Part shown: positions 25,266-33,394 of the stretch, in pieces | Numbering within the stretch: the first letter of the stretch is position 1 | Layout: each line of letters begins with the position of its first letter | Source of the DNA: Salegentibacter agarivorans | GTDB taxonomy: Bacteria > Bacteroidota > Bacteroidia > Flavobacteriales > Flavobacteriaceae | NCBI RefSeq assembly: GCF_900113135.1 | Contig: NZ_FOOH01000002.1 | Span: 1-64,000 of the forward strand | Reading direction: 5' to 3' | DNA length: 64,000 nucleotides | Notes under the pieces: generated by a model | What the model was told of the DNA's origin: nothing | Seen by the model: the letters and a program-made list of their open reading frames with translations, nothing else | The model's database searches: none | Made by a program: the position numbers and the translations under genes

Positions 25266-26141
25266 ATGGGGCACCATCATCACAAGAATTCTTCTGAAAA
25301 AAATCTAAGACTTGTATTTTTTCTCAATCTCGGGTTTACCATTATTGAATTTATTGGCGGAATTTATGTAAATAGTATAGCCATTATCTCAGATGCTGTT
25401 CACGATCTTGGCGATAGCCTTTCACTGGGAACCTCCTGGTATTTAGATCATAAATCTCAACAAAAAAGCGACTCAAAATTCTCATTTGGATATCGCAGGT
25501 TTTCGCTTTTAGGAGCTTTGCTTAATAGTTTAATACTTATTGCCGGTTCGGTTTATGTGATTTATGAAGCGGTAGGCAGGCTAATGGCTCCCGAACATTC
25601 TGATGCAGAAGGAATGATGGTTTTTGCAATTATGGGAGTAATTGTTAACGGCTTTGCCGCCTGGAAATTAAGCAGTGGGAAAACCTTGAACGAAAAAGTG
25701 ATTTCCTGGCATCTTATGGAAGATGTGCTGGGCTGGGCTTCAATCTTGGTGGTGGCAATTATTCTGCAGTTTAAAGACATTCATTACCTCGATCCGGCTT
25801 TGTCTCTGGTTATTACCATCTATATTTTATGGAATGTCTTTAAAAGGTTAAAAGAAACGCTTTTTATTTTTCTACAAGGCACCCCATCTGATATTAATCT
25901 TGATGAGGTAAAACAACAAATTAAAGAAATTCCAGGGGTAGCTTCTACACATCACGTACATATTTGGTCGCAGGAGGGAGAGCATCACGTTTTTACGGCT
26001 CACGTAAAACTGGAAAATATTAATAGTGTTGAGCAATATCTAAACCTTAAATCTGAAGTCCTGGATTCTTTAAAAACCTATAATTTTGAACATTTTACCA
26101 TTCAATTTGAACTGGATTCTGAAACCTGCAGTTTAGAGTAA
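25266..26141 (+). CDS. CzcD-type cation diffusion facilitator (zinc/cobalt/cadmium exporter)
   Basis: A 291-residue CDF protein: His-rich N-terminus M-G-H-H-H-H-K, six TM segments (about 15-200) and the cytoplasmic dimerisation domain (about 205-290) with H-H-V-H-I-W-S and H-H-V-F-T-A-H-V. The TM2 site S-D-A-V-H-D-L-G-D-S and TM5 site H-L-M-E-D-V-L-G-W form the His/Asp tetrad of zinc-type CDFs. It exports Zn2+ (and possibly Co/Cd) against protons. Unlike the two short CDF-like genes in the mobile element, it has the full architecture and is probably the native housekeeping exporter. It converges on sbcC. Confidence 0.92.
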   Translation: MGHHHHKNSSEKNLRLVFFLNLGFTIIEFIGGIYVNSIAIISDAVHDLGDSLSLGTSWYLDHKSQQKSDSKFSFGYRRFSLLGALLNSLILIAGSVYVIYEAVGRLMAPEHSDAEGMMVFAIMGVIVNGFAAWKLSSGKTLNEKVISWHLMEDVLGWASILVVAIILQFKDIHYLDPALSLVITIYILWNVFKRLKETLFIFLQGTPSDINLDEVKQQIKEIPGVASTHHVHIWSQEGEHHVFTAHVKLENINSVEQYLNLKSEVLDSLKTYNFEHFTIQFELDSETCSLE

Positions 26142-26160
26142 AAATAATTTTTATTTTCAA

Positions 26161-26188
26161 CCCGCAACCCGCAACCCGCAACCCTCAA
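26161..26188 (+). repeat. 7-bp tandem repeat (CCCGCAA) between convergent genes
   Basis: Three exact CCCGCAA units plus a variant CCCTCAA fill the 49-bp gap between the CDF gene and sbcC. A slippage-prone array of this kind, placed between convergent stop codons, probably has no coding effect. Confidence 0.8.
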
Positions 26189-26190
26189 CC

Positions 26191-29100
26191 CTATTTCACC
26201 ACCAAACTACTATAACCCTGCCCATTTCTGGTTAGCTGGATTTGAGTGCTAATTCTTTCTTTTAGCGAAGCAACGTGACTAATAATCCCAATAGTTTTAC
26301 CAGATTCTGCCTGGAGTTTTTCTAATGTATCCAGGGTTTGGTCTAAAGTTTCAGGATCTAGTGTTCCAAAACCTTCATCTATAAATAGGCTATTAATTTC
26401 TACGTTTCTGGAAGCGAGATCAGATAAAGCCAATGCGAGAGATAAACTCAATAAAAAAGTTTCCCCACCAGAGAGCGTTTTTACAGATCGCCTTTGTCCG
26501 CCCATATCTTCGTCTATCGCAACCAAACCATCGTCTTCACCTTCAAGGGCTTTATCAATTTTATAGCGTTCGCTTAAATCTTTTAACCGAATATTTGCTA
26601 AATAAATTAGCTGAGATAAAGTTAAATCTTGCGCAAAATTATTGAATTCTTTACCAGTTCTGCTACCAATAAGATTGTTAAGCAAACGCCACCTTCTGCA
26701 ATCTTTTTCCTTTTCGGCAATTTGATTTTCAAGCTCTTTTAGACGAGAAATATTTTCTGCATTATTATTTAGTTTTCTTCTCAATTCTTCGCAATTAGAT
26801 TGCGTGGATTCAAAAGCTTCTTTTTTTTGTTTTAGCTCCGCAGTTAGATCATCTTCAGAACGTTTACTTTCATTTTCTTTGAATTGTTTTAGTTGTTTTT
26901 TCAGGGTAGAAATTCCGGTTTCAGCAATGCTTTTCTGTTTTAAAAGCTTATCCTTTTGCTTTTTTAAATCAAAGAATTTATTTCCCGGTAAAAGTGAATG
27001 GTACGCATTTTCCAGACTTTCAAAATCTTTTTCTAAAACCTGCTGTTTTAGTTTTTCCTGTAAATCCTTATAAATCTTAGATTTTTCCTGAAATGGATCT
27101 TTTTGCTCTTCTTCATTTTCTAGAAGATATTTTCTTTCCTGAAGTAATGAATTCCAATCATCCATTAACCGCTGACTATCCTCACCAATACTTTTTCCTG
27201 AATATTTTTGCTGAAGTTCCTGTTGCAGTAATTTCCCGCGCTGAAGTATTTTCTCTAATTCCTCTAAAATTGGTAATCCGCTATCTATGGACTTTAATTG
27301 CGGATTTATAGTTTCAAAAAATTCTAATTTTTCAATGGTACTTTTTATCTGAGAAACCTGTGTTTCCCAATCAATAACTTCCGGCTCTTTAAATTCAGGG
27401 TATTTCTTCCTGAGAATTTGTTCGTTTTCGGTTATACCGATTTCAATTTCGTTTAATTGCTTTTTCGTTTTTTGCAGCGACTCATCTAAATGAGTTAATT
27501 TAGCTTGCGCCTGAGTAAGCTTCGAATTATGCTCATCTATTTCTAAAGATTTTGCTGAAATTTTAGCCGCAAGATCGTCTTCAAAGTGGGGAAGGTGTTC
27601 AGAATAAGGATGTTCTTTTGATCCACACAGCGGGCAGGCTTCTCCTGTTTTTAGCGAATTTCTAAGATCTTCTAATTGCGCTGTTTTTAACTGGTTTTCT
27701 TTTTTAAGCTGAAGAATTTCGTGATCCTTTTTTAAAGAAATAAGCAGGTTTTTTTCTTCCTGAATAATTTTTGGCAGATTCTCCAATTCCGGTTTAAGGG
27801 AATCAATTTCTTTTTTTAAATCTATTTGCTTTTGCTTTTGTTCCAGGTTTCTTTCTGAAAAACTTCTCGCTTCCCGACTTTTTTCTAATTCGGTTCTTAA
27901 ACGATTCTTTTCTGAAGCAATATTTTCTAAATCAACTTCTTTTAAATCATTCTCCAGCTGCTTTTTCTGTTTAGTTTTTTTAGTTTTAAGATTTTCCAGG
28001 ATTTCTTTACCGGCTTTTAAATTATTCTCTGGAAAATCGAGATTTAATTCCCTGATTTCAGTTTTAAATAATTGTAGCTTACTTTTATAATCGCGTCCCA
28101 GGGCAGCTTTTTCTTCCTGGAGTTTTCTTATTTTCTCTGTAAATTCAGTTAGTTTTTCCCTGAGGTTTTCTTTGGAAATTTCCTCCTTAACAAAAACTTT
28201 CACCTGTTGTATAAAATCGCCTGTATTCTTTTTATTCGCTTCAATTTTTTCTGAAATTTTATTCAATCCGTCCTTTATAACTTCTAATTCCTGTTGAAAG
28301 CGTTTCCAGGATTGTATCTCTTCCGCAATTGGCTGTAGTTTTTCGTGTTGTTTAAGGCTTTCTCCAAATTGATTTTCAAATTCCTTAAGCTGCGCATTCA
28401 ATTTTAATTCTTCAGCCTCTAAACCGTTGATTGCCTTTTCTTGTTCAGTAATGGTTTTCTTTAATTCCAGCTGTTTTTCAATCAACTTTAAATCCTTCTG
28501 CAGACTTTCAGTTTGAGCGGTTTTTTCTTTAAGATCTTTCTTGAAAATTGTCAAATTATCTTCAGAAAGTAAATACGAGCTAATCAGTTTTATCTCCTCT
28601 TGCTGCTTTTCAATGTCAGAAGTTTCAGCTTTAAAACGTTCATACGCCATTATTCCCAATTGCCTATAAATACCGGTCCCGGTAATTTTTTCTAATAATT
28701 CTCCTCGCTCTTCTTTTTTAGCCGAAAGAAATTTGGCAAAATCACCTTGCGCCAGTAAAACCGATTTAATAAATTGGTCGTAATTTAAACCGATTAGATC
28801 TTCATTTTTCGCCGGAACTTCAGATTTTTTAAGGTCTAAAATCGAATTATCCTGGAGATTAGCAATATCCATATTATAATCGTTCAGGTTTCCGTTTCGG
28901 TTCACCTCAATGCTCCAGGAAGAAGTAAAGCGACCGGCGCCGGTTTCATAGGTAACTTTTGCGTAAGCTTCTTTTTGGTTTCGGGTAAGAATTGCACCTT
29001 TTTTCCTAATTTCTTTTTTGCTAATTTTCCCCAGGCGCGGCACCTGGTTAAAAAGCGCCAGCGAAATAACATCTAGGATACTACTTTTACCACTACCAGT

Positions 29101-29214
29101 GGGACCGGTAATGGCAAAAAGCGTATTTCCCGAAAACGGAGCGGCTTCAAAATCAATGAAATTTTCGCCTTTTAAAGAGTTTATATTTTTAAAAGCAATG
29201 CTTAAGATTTTCAT
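26191..29214 (-). CDS. sbcC: SbcC exonuclease subunit (Rad50-like ATPase)
   Basis: A 1007-residue SMC-like ATPase: Walker A G-P-T-G-S-G-K-S-S (about 37-45), long coiled coils on both sides of a zinc hook C-P-L-C-G-S (about 537-542), and a C-terminal ABC signature L-S-G-G-E-T-F-L-L-S-L with Walker B L-F-I-D-E-G-F-G-T-L-D. With SbcD it forms the MRN-like nuclease that cleaves hairpins, DNA ends and long palindromes. The length is typical. It lies 3 bp downstream of sbcD in one operon. No unusual feature apart from high Lys/Glu/Gln content in the coils. Confidence 0.96.
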   Translation of the reverse strand: MKILSIAFKNINSLKGENFIDFEAAPFSGNTLFAITGPTGSGKSSILDVISLALFNQVPRLGKISKKEIRKKGAILTRNQKEAYAKVTYETGAGRFTSSWSIEVNRNGNLNDYNMDIANLQDNSILDLKKSEVPAKNEDLIGLNYDQFIKSVLLAQGDFAKFLSAKKEERGELLEKITGTGIYRQLGIMAYERFKAETSDIEKQQEEIKLISSYLLSEDNLTIFKKDLKEKTAQTESLQKDLKLIEKQLELKKTITEQEKAINGLEAEELKLNAQLKEFENQFGESLKQHEKLQPIAEEIQSWKRFQQELEVIKDGLNKISEKIEANKKNTGDFIQQVKVFVKEEISKENLREKLTEFTEKIRKLQEEKAALGRDYKSKLQLFKTEIRELNLDFPENNLKAGKEILENLKTKKTKQKKQLENDLKEVDLENIASEKNRLRTELEKSREARSFSERNLEQKQKQIDLKKEIDSLKPELENLPKIIQEEKNLLISLKKDHEILQLKKENQLKTAQLEDLRNSLKTGEACPLCGSKEHPYSEHLPHFEDDLAAKISAKSLEIDEHNSKLTQAQAKLTHLDESLQKTKKQLNEIEIGITENEQILRKKYPEFKEPEVIDWETQVSQIKSTIEKLEFFETINPQLKSIDSGLPILEELEKILQRGKLLQQELQQKYSGKSIGEDSQRLMDDWNSLLQERKYLLENEEEQKDPFQEKSKIYKDLQEKLKQQVLEKDFESLENAYHSLLPGNKFFDLKKQKDKLLKQKSIAETGISTLKKQLKQFKENESKRSEDDLTAELKQKKEAFESTQSNCEELRRKLNNNAENISRLKELENQIAEKEKDCRRWRLLNNLIGSRTGKEFNNFAQDLTLSQLIYLANIRLKDLSERYKIDKALEGEDDGLVAIDEDMGGQRRSVKTLSGGETFLLSLSLALALSDLASRNVEINSLFIDEGFGTLDPETLDQTLDTLEKLQAESGKTIGIISHVASLKERISTQIQLTRNGQGYSSLVVK

Positions 29215-29217
29215 TTT

Positions 29218-30435
29218 TTAGCCTCTTTTTGATTGATGCACTTCTTCGAGAATTTCATTAAAAGCACTCATTAATTCTTTTCGGGTTTCTTCGTCTTCTT
29301 CCTGCTTATCTACTAATTTTTGAAAAACATCTAAAGGCTGAAGATCTTCCAATTGCTGTTTTTGCTCATAAAGTTCGCCACTCCCACTTATTTTATTTTC
29401 AAAAGTTGCGCGATGTTTTACGATCTCATATCCTTCCGCTTTAAAATTATCGACCAGTTGATCCAGTTCATAAATCTTATTAGAATCGAAATTCTCTTCC
29501 TGTAATTCAATTTCAATTAAAGAAGCGAGTCCGTTGCGTGGTTGTAGCTCCAGTAATTTCTGCTGAAGTTTTTCCAGGTTACCGGTAATTTTGAGTAATT
29601 CCCGAAAAACAGGAATTTCTATACTTTCCGGTTCCCAGCCGGTTACGGTATTTAAAAGTAGAATGCGGTTTTTATTACTGCGTTCACTAAAGGATAGTGC
29701 AATGGGCGAACCACTATAAAAAGTAGGGGTAGTAGCATTTACCCTTTGCGGTTTATGAATATGTCCCAACGCGATATAATTAAAATAATCGCCAAACTGA
29801 AGCGCATTAAATGCGGCTTGATTTCCGATTTGGATATCCCGTTCGCTTTCTGAAGTTTCGGCGCCAGCAGCAAAAAGGTGTCCCATAGCAATAGCTAGAA
29901 CGCCAGGATATTGAATTTTACAAATTTCAGCGGCATCTAAAAACGTTTGCTGAATTCCTTTTCGTAAAGCTTCTAAGCGGTCTTCATAAGAATTTCCCTG
30001 GCTCGCAGTTCTAAGATCAGCATCCCGTAAATAGGGTAGGGCAGCGATCACAACTTCGGTTTTGTTTTGTTTATTTTTTACAGGAATAATACATTCTGAA
30101 AGTTCAATAGGCAAGCCGCCAATAATATGAATATCCAGTTCGCGCAAAACTTCCTGAGGCGCATTTAGCATTGTGGGAGAATCGTGATTGCCACCGGTGA
30201 GAATTATTTTGCAATCCAAACGTTTCAGCTTCATTAGAGCTTTAAAATATTGCTGTCTTGCTTCAGAAGAAGGATTGGCAAGATCAAAAACGTCTCCCGA
30301 AACCAGTAAAGCTTCTACTTTATTTTCCGCAATACAATCGCACAGCCAATCTATAAAAAGATCAAAATCTGGCTGTAAACTATGCTTATGCAGTTTTTTA
30401 CCAATATGCCAGTCGGCGGTATGCAGAATTTTCAT
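29218..30435 (-). CDS. sbcD: SbcD exonuclease subunit (Mre11-like)
   Basis: A 405-residue calcineurin-type phosphoesterase. Metal-site motifs: H-T-A-D-W-H-I-G (5-12), S-G-D-V-F-D (about 46-51), G-G-N-H-D-S (about 81-86), and A-M-G-H-L-F plus L-G-H-I-H (about 183 and 223). The nuclease domain (1-about 270) is followed by the capping and SbcC-binding domain. It acts in the cytoplasm in double-strand-break and hairpin processing. It is the first gene of the sbcDC operon, with sbcC following after 3 bp. Confidence 0.96.
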   Translation of the reverse strand: MKILHTADWHIGKKLHKHSLQPDFDLFIDWLCDCIAENKVEALLVSGDVFDLANPSSEARQQYFKALMKLKRLDCKIILTGGNHDSPTMLNAPQEVLRELDIHIIGGLPIELSECIIPVKNKQNKTEVVIAALPYLRDADLRTASQGNSYEDRLEALRKGIQQTFLDAAEICKIQYPGVLAIAMGHLFAAGAETSESERDIQIGNQAAFNALQFGDYFNYIALGHIHKPQRVNATTPTFYSGSPIALSFSERSNKNRILLLNTVTGWEPESIEIPVFRELLKITGNLEKLQQKLLELQPRNGLASLIEIELQEENFDSNKIYELDQLVDNFKAEGYEIVKHRATFENKISGSGELYEQKQQLEDLQPLDVFQKLVDKQEEDEETRKELMSAFNEILEEVHQSKRG

Positions 30436-30622
30436 AAGAATCGCTTAAGGAATTAATGCCGGTGTGAAAGTTCGAAATTAATAAAAATTGCCCGTTTAAA
30501 ATATTCCAATTAAGCCTGAATATCTTTAAATTTATGTCATCAACTTTCCTGCAAGGTTTTTTTAACCTTGTTGGAATTATAATTCTTTGTATTTAAAATT
30601 CTCCCACCAAAACTTGCAAAAA

Positions 30623-31264
30623 ATGCCAATTAACCAATATGAGCCTTTAGAAGAAAAATTAAATGTGATCTCTCACGCTTTTGGTTTTGCCTTAAGCATA
30701 CTGGGTCTTGTTTTATTGATTTCAAGAGCCAATGAACTTGGAGAAATGGTGCACCTGGTGAGCTTTAGTATTTTTGGAGCGAGTATGATTTTACTTTATG
30801 CGGCTTCTACTTTATATCATTCAGCCACAAATAAAAACTGGAGATACAGGTTAAATATTCTGGATCACGCTTCAATTTACGTACTTATTGCAGGAAGTTA
30901 CACCCCATTTGCCCTGGTAACTTTAGAAGGTTGGGTAGGTTGGACTATTTTTGGAGTGGTTTGGGCTTGTGCCCTTACCGGGATTATTCTTAAGCTTTTT
31001 TACATTGGAAAATATAAAACGCTGTCCACAATAATGTATGTGGTAATGGGTTGGATAATTGTATTTGCAATTAAACCTTTATACGATAATTTAAGCTCTG
31101 AAGGTTTATGGTGGCTCATTGGCGGCGGACTCTCTTACACCATTGGTGCTGTGTTATTTAGTCTTGATAGGGTGAAATTTAACCACGCCATCTTCCATAT
31201 TTTCGTGCTTTTTGGTACGTTTTGTCATTATCTTTCTATTTATTTCTATGTTTTGCCTGGATAG
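30623..31264 (+). CDS. Hemolysin III/PAQR family membrane protein (YqfA-like)
   Basis: A 213-residue protein with seven hydrophobic segments. The ATG at 30623 is preferred to a TTG at 30587 because it starts directly before the conserved Q-Y-E-P-L-E-E-K-L-N-V-I-S-H-A-F-G. Family landmarks: S-A-T-L-Y-H-S (about 75), L-D-H-A-S-I-Y-V-L-I-A-G-S-Y-T-P-F (about 93-109), and H-x-x-x-H near the end (V-L-F-G-T-F-C-H-Y). These positions bind a metal in PAQR proteins, where a lipid hydrolase (ceramidase-like) role is known. The bacterial function is unsettled. A hairpin CAAGGTT-TTTTT-AACCTTG lies upstream at 30552-30570. Confidence 0.85.
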   Translation: MPINQYEPLEEKLNVISHAFGFALSILGLVLLISRANELGEMVHLVSFSIFGASMILLYAASTLYHSATNKNWRYRLNILDHASIYVLIAGSYTPFALVTLEGWVGWTIFGVVWACALTGIILKLFYIGKYKTLSTIMYVVMGWIIVFAIKPLYDNLSSEGLWWLIGGGLSYTIGAVLFSLDRVKFNHAIFHIFVLFGTFCHYLSIYFYVLPG

Positions 31265-31314
31265 ACTTTCCAGCTAAAAATGTGGAATTTTCTCAATTTT
31301 AATACTAATTTTAG

Positions 31315-31339
31315 ATTCTGAAAAATTCAAATTCAGAAT
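31315..31339. promoter_or_regulatory. Inverted repeat upstream of the Crp/Fnr gene
   Basis: ATTCTGAA (31315-31322) and TTCAGAAT (31332-31339) form a perfect 8-bp inverted repeat with a 9-bp spacer, ending 24 bp before the ATG of the regulator. It differs from the GTAAC-N4-GTTAC palindrome of the downstream genes, so it may serve another regulator or be a structural element of the leader. Confidence 0.35.
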
Positions 31340-31363
31340 TAATAATAGTTCAGCCAGAATTTT

Positions 31364-31996
31364 ATGCTACAGGAATTAAAAGAAGCCTACGGATTTATTT
31401 TTGAAGACGATCTAATCGAAGAAATCGCCCAGGTGGGTAGTTTACAATATGTTGTTGCCGGTGAAAAGATCATTGAAATTGGCGATTATGTAAAAATGAT
31501 GCCTCTATTAATGGAAGGTGCTATTAAAGTGATGCGTGAAGATAAAGATGGAGATGAACTTCTCCTGTATTTTCTTGAACGTGGCGATACCTGCGCAATG
31601 ACGCTTTCCTGTTGTCTTGGCCAAACCAAAAGTGAAATTAGAGCAGTTGCCGAACGCGACACAAAGTTGATCATGATTCCTATTGAAAAAATGGAAGAAT
31701 GGACTTCTAAATATAAATCCTGGCGCGATTTTGTTTTTGAAAGTTACCACGCCCGACTTAACGAAATGCTGGAAACTATAGATACCATTGCTTTTATGAA
31801 TATGGATCAGCGTTTAATGAAATACCTTCAGGATAAAGCAAAAATCAATCAAAATGAAGTAATTGCAGCTACACATCAACAAATTGCTTACGATTTACAT
31901 ACTTCCCGGGTAGTGATTTCCAGGTTATTAAAAAAACTGGAAATTGACGGTAGAATAAAACTGCAGCGTAACAGCATAGAAGTTTTAGAACTTTAA
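31364..31996 (+). CDS. Crp/Fnr family transcriptional regulator
   Basis: A 210-residue regulator: cyclic-nucleotide-like sensor barrel (about 15-115), dimer helix (about 120-140) and winged helix (about 150-208) with H-Q-Q-I-A-Y-D-L-H-T-S-R-V-V-I-S-R-L-L. FNR's N-terminal cluster cysteines are missing. Instead three cysteines, C77, C83 and C84, sit in the barrel in place of the cAMP-binding cassette. In the recognition helix the Glu of FNR (E-T-I-S-R) is replaced by Val (R-V-V-I-S-R), in keeping with a site other than TTGAT. The GTAAC-N4-GTTAC palindromes begin 7 bp after its stop and recur upstream of sulfur genes. It is proposed as the regulator of that set; the sensed signal is unknown. 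Confidence 0.9.
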   Translation: MLQELKEAYGFIFEDDLIEEIAQVGSLQYVVAGEKIIEIGDYVKMMPLLMEGAIKVMREDKDGDELLLYFLERGDTCAMTLSCCLGQTKSEIRAVAERDTKLIMIPIEKMEEWTSKYKSWRDFVFESYHARLNEMLETIDTIAFMNMDQRLMKYLQDKAKINQNEVIAATHQQIAYDLHTSRVVISRLLKKLEIDGRIKLQRNSIEVLEL

Positions 31997-32002
31997 TTCT
32001 TT

Positions 32003-32046
32003 GTAACCCTTGTTACTGTACAACAGCCATATTGCAGGTATTTTTG
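32003..32046 (+). promoter_or_regulatory. Crp/Fnr-type palindrome and -7 box of the TauE-cydAB operon
   Basis: The perfect palindrome GTAAC-CCTT-GTTAC (32003-32016) is followed at a centre-to-box distance of 29.5 bp by a perfect -7 box TATTTTTG (32039-32046), 20 bp before the ATG of the TauE gene. The palindrome would be centred near -42 from the start point, the class II activator position. The same layout occurs at four other promoters in this window. Confidence 0.8.
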
Positions 32047-32066
32047 CAGCGTAATAAAAATATAAT

Positions 32067-32864
32067 ATGGAAATACTTGAAATACTGGGTTACTTTGGGG
32101 CATTGGTAATAGGTATTGTTTTGGGCCTTATTGGGGGCGGAGGATCTATTTTAACGGTTCCCGTGCTGGTTTATTTGCTAGCCATTAACCCCGTTACCGC
32201 AACTGCATATTCTCTTTTTGTTGTAGGAGCATCTTCTCTAGTGGGCGCTTTTAAAAATATGCAGAAAAAATTGGTAGATTTTAGAACCGCCATTGTTTTT
32301 TCTATTCCTGCGTTTATTGCGGTATATGCAACAAGAAAATGGATGGTACCTGCCATTCCGGAATCTCTTTTTAGTATTGGCCAATTTGAAATAACGAAGA
32401 ATATTGGGATTATGCTGTTTTTCGCCATTATTATGATTTTGGCTTCAGTTTCTATGATTAGGGAAAATGGCAAGAAAAAAACTGAAAATGAAAAGATAAG
32501 TTATAATTATCCCTTAATTGTTCTTGAAGGAATTGTTGTAGGTGTTCTCACAGGAATTGTAGGGGCCGGCGGCGGATTCTTAATTATCCCGGCTCTAGTG
32601 CTTTTAGCAAAACTCCCTATGAAAAAGGCCGTAGCAACTTCTTTATTAATTATTGCCATTAAATCACTTATAGGTTTTATTGGAGATGTCCAAAATATGA
32701 ATATTAACTGGCTGTTTTTAGGAATTTTCACCGGACTTTCCATGGTAGGAATGTTTATAGGAATTTATCTCAATAAATTTATAGACGGAAAAAAACTGAA
32801 AAAAGGTTTTGGCTGGTTTGTATTAATAATGGGTATTTACATCATTTGGGCTGAAATTTCGTAA
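32067..32864 (+). CDS. TauE/SafE family sulfite/organosulfonate exporter-like permease
   Basis: A 265-residue membrane protein with about eight TM segments and the duplicated TauE motif: G-L-I-G-G-G-G-S-I-L-T-V-P (about 21-33) and G-I-V-G-A-G-G-G-F-L-I-I-P-A (about 163-176). The family moves sulfite, sulfoacetate or other sulfur anions and some organic acids. It is the first gene after the Crp/Fnr regulator and carries the palindromic promoter, so it heads a seven-gene unit that includes cydAB. Export of sulfite or thiosulfate formed by persulfide oxidation fits the other genes of the set; that substrate is inferred. Confidence 0.85.
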   Translation: MEILEILGYFGALVIGIVLGLIGGGGSILTVPVLVYLLAINPVTATAYSLFVVGASSLVGAFKNMQKKLVDFRTAIVFSIPAFIAVYATRKWMVPAIPESLFSIGQFEITKNIGIMLFFAIIMILASVSMIRENGKKKTENEKISYNYPLIVLEGIVVGVLTGIVGAGGGFLIIPALVLLAKLPMKKAVATSLLIIAIKSLIGFIGDVQNMNINWLFLGIFTGLSMVGMFIGIYLNKFIDGKKLKKGFGWFVLIMGIYIIWAEIS

Positions 32865-32888
32865 ATTTCAATCAGGAAAACTGAGGTG

Positions 32889-33341
32889 ATGGCTCTTAAA
32901 AACTATTTTTATGTCGGGATGCAATTTTTGCTTTTCATTGCCTGGCTATTTGAAATTGAAACTTTAAAATTTAACCGGTTGGAATTTTTTCAGCCGGTTT
33001 TTTTAGTTTTAAGCGGAATAGGTTTTTTAATCGTTTTAATTTCAATCCTTCAACTAAACACCAATCTTTCCCCTTTTCCTAAGCCAAAAGAAAATGCAAC
33101 TTTAATAACAAGCGGGCTCTTTAAATATATAAGGCATCCTATTTACTCCGGAATTCTAATTTTCCTCTTTTTCCTTTCATTATATTTTGGCTCTGGTTAT
33201 AAAATAGGGATCGTGTTCTTATTGCTTATTTTATTCTGGTTTAAATCTGAATTCGAAGAAGAGCAATTATGCTTAAAGTATCCAAATTATCGTCATTACC
33301 GGCAGAACACCGGTAGATTTTTCCCTAAATTTATTCATTGA
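32889..33341 (+). CDS. Isoprenylcysteine carboxyl methyltransferase-like membrane protein
   Basis: A 150-residue protein with about four TM segments. The ATG at 32889 is used rather than the GTG one codon before it. The C-terminal half has the ICMT/phospholipid-methyltransferase signature: T-S-G-L-F-K-Y-I-R-H-P-I-Y-S-G (about 78-92) and E-E-E-Q-L-C-L-K-Y-P-N-Y-R-H-Y (about 122-137). It is a SAM-dependent membrane methyltransferase of unknown substrate. It lies 24 bp after the TauE gene and 53 bp before cydA, in the same unit. Confidence 0.82.
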   Translation: MALKNYFYVGMQFLLFIAWLFEIETLKFNRLEFFQPVFLVLSGIGFLIVLISILQLNTNLSPFPKPKENATLITSGLFKYIRHPIYSGILIFLFFLSLYFGSGYKIGIVFLLLILFWFKSEFEEEQLCLKYPNYRHYRQNTGRFFPKFIH

Positions 33342-33394
33342 AAATTATATTGAAAAGTCTTTTTAAAAGACAGCAAATCAATTAAACCAATTTG

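Noticed and set aside
26161-26188. Tandem CCCGCAA array as a CRISPR-like repeat
   Set aside because: Seven-base units without spacers and only four copies; it is a simple tandem repeat.
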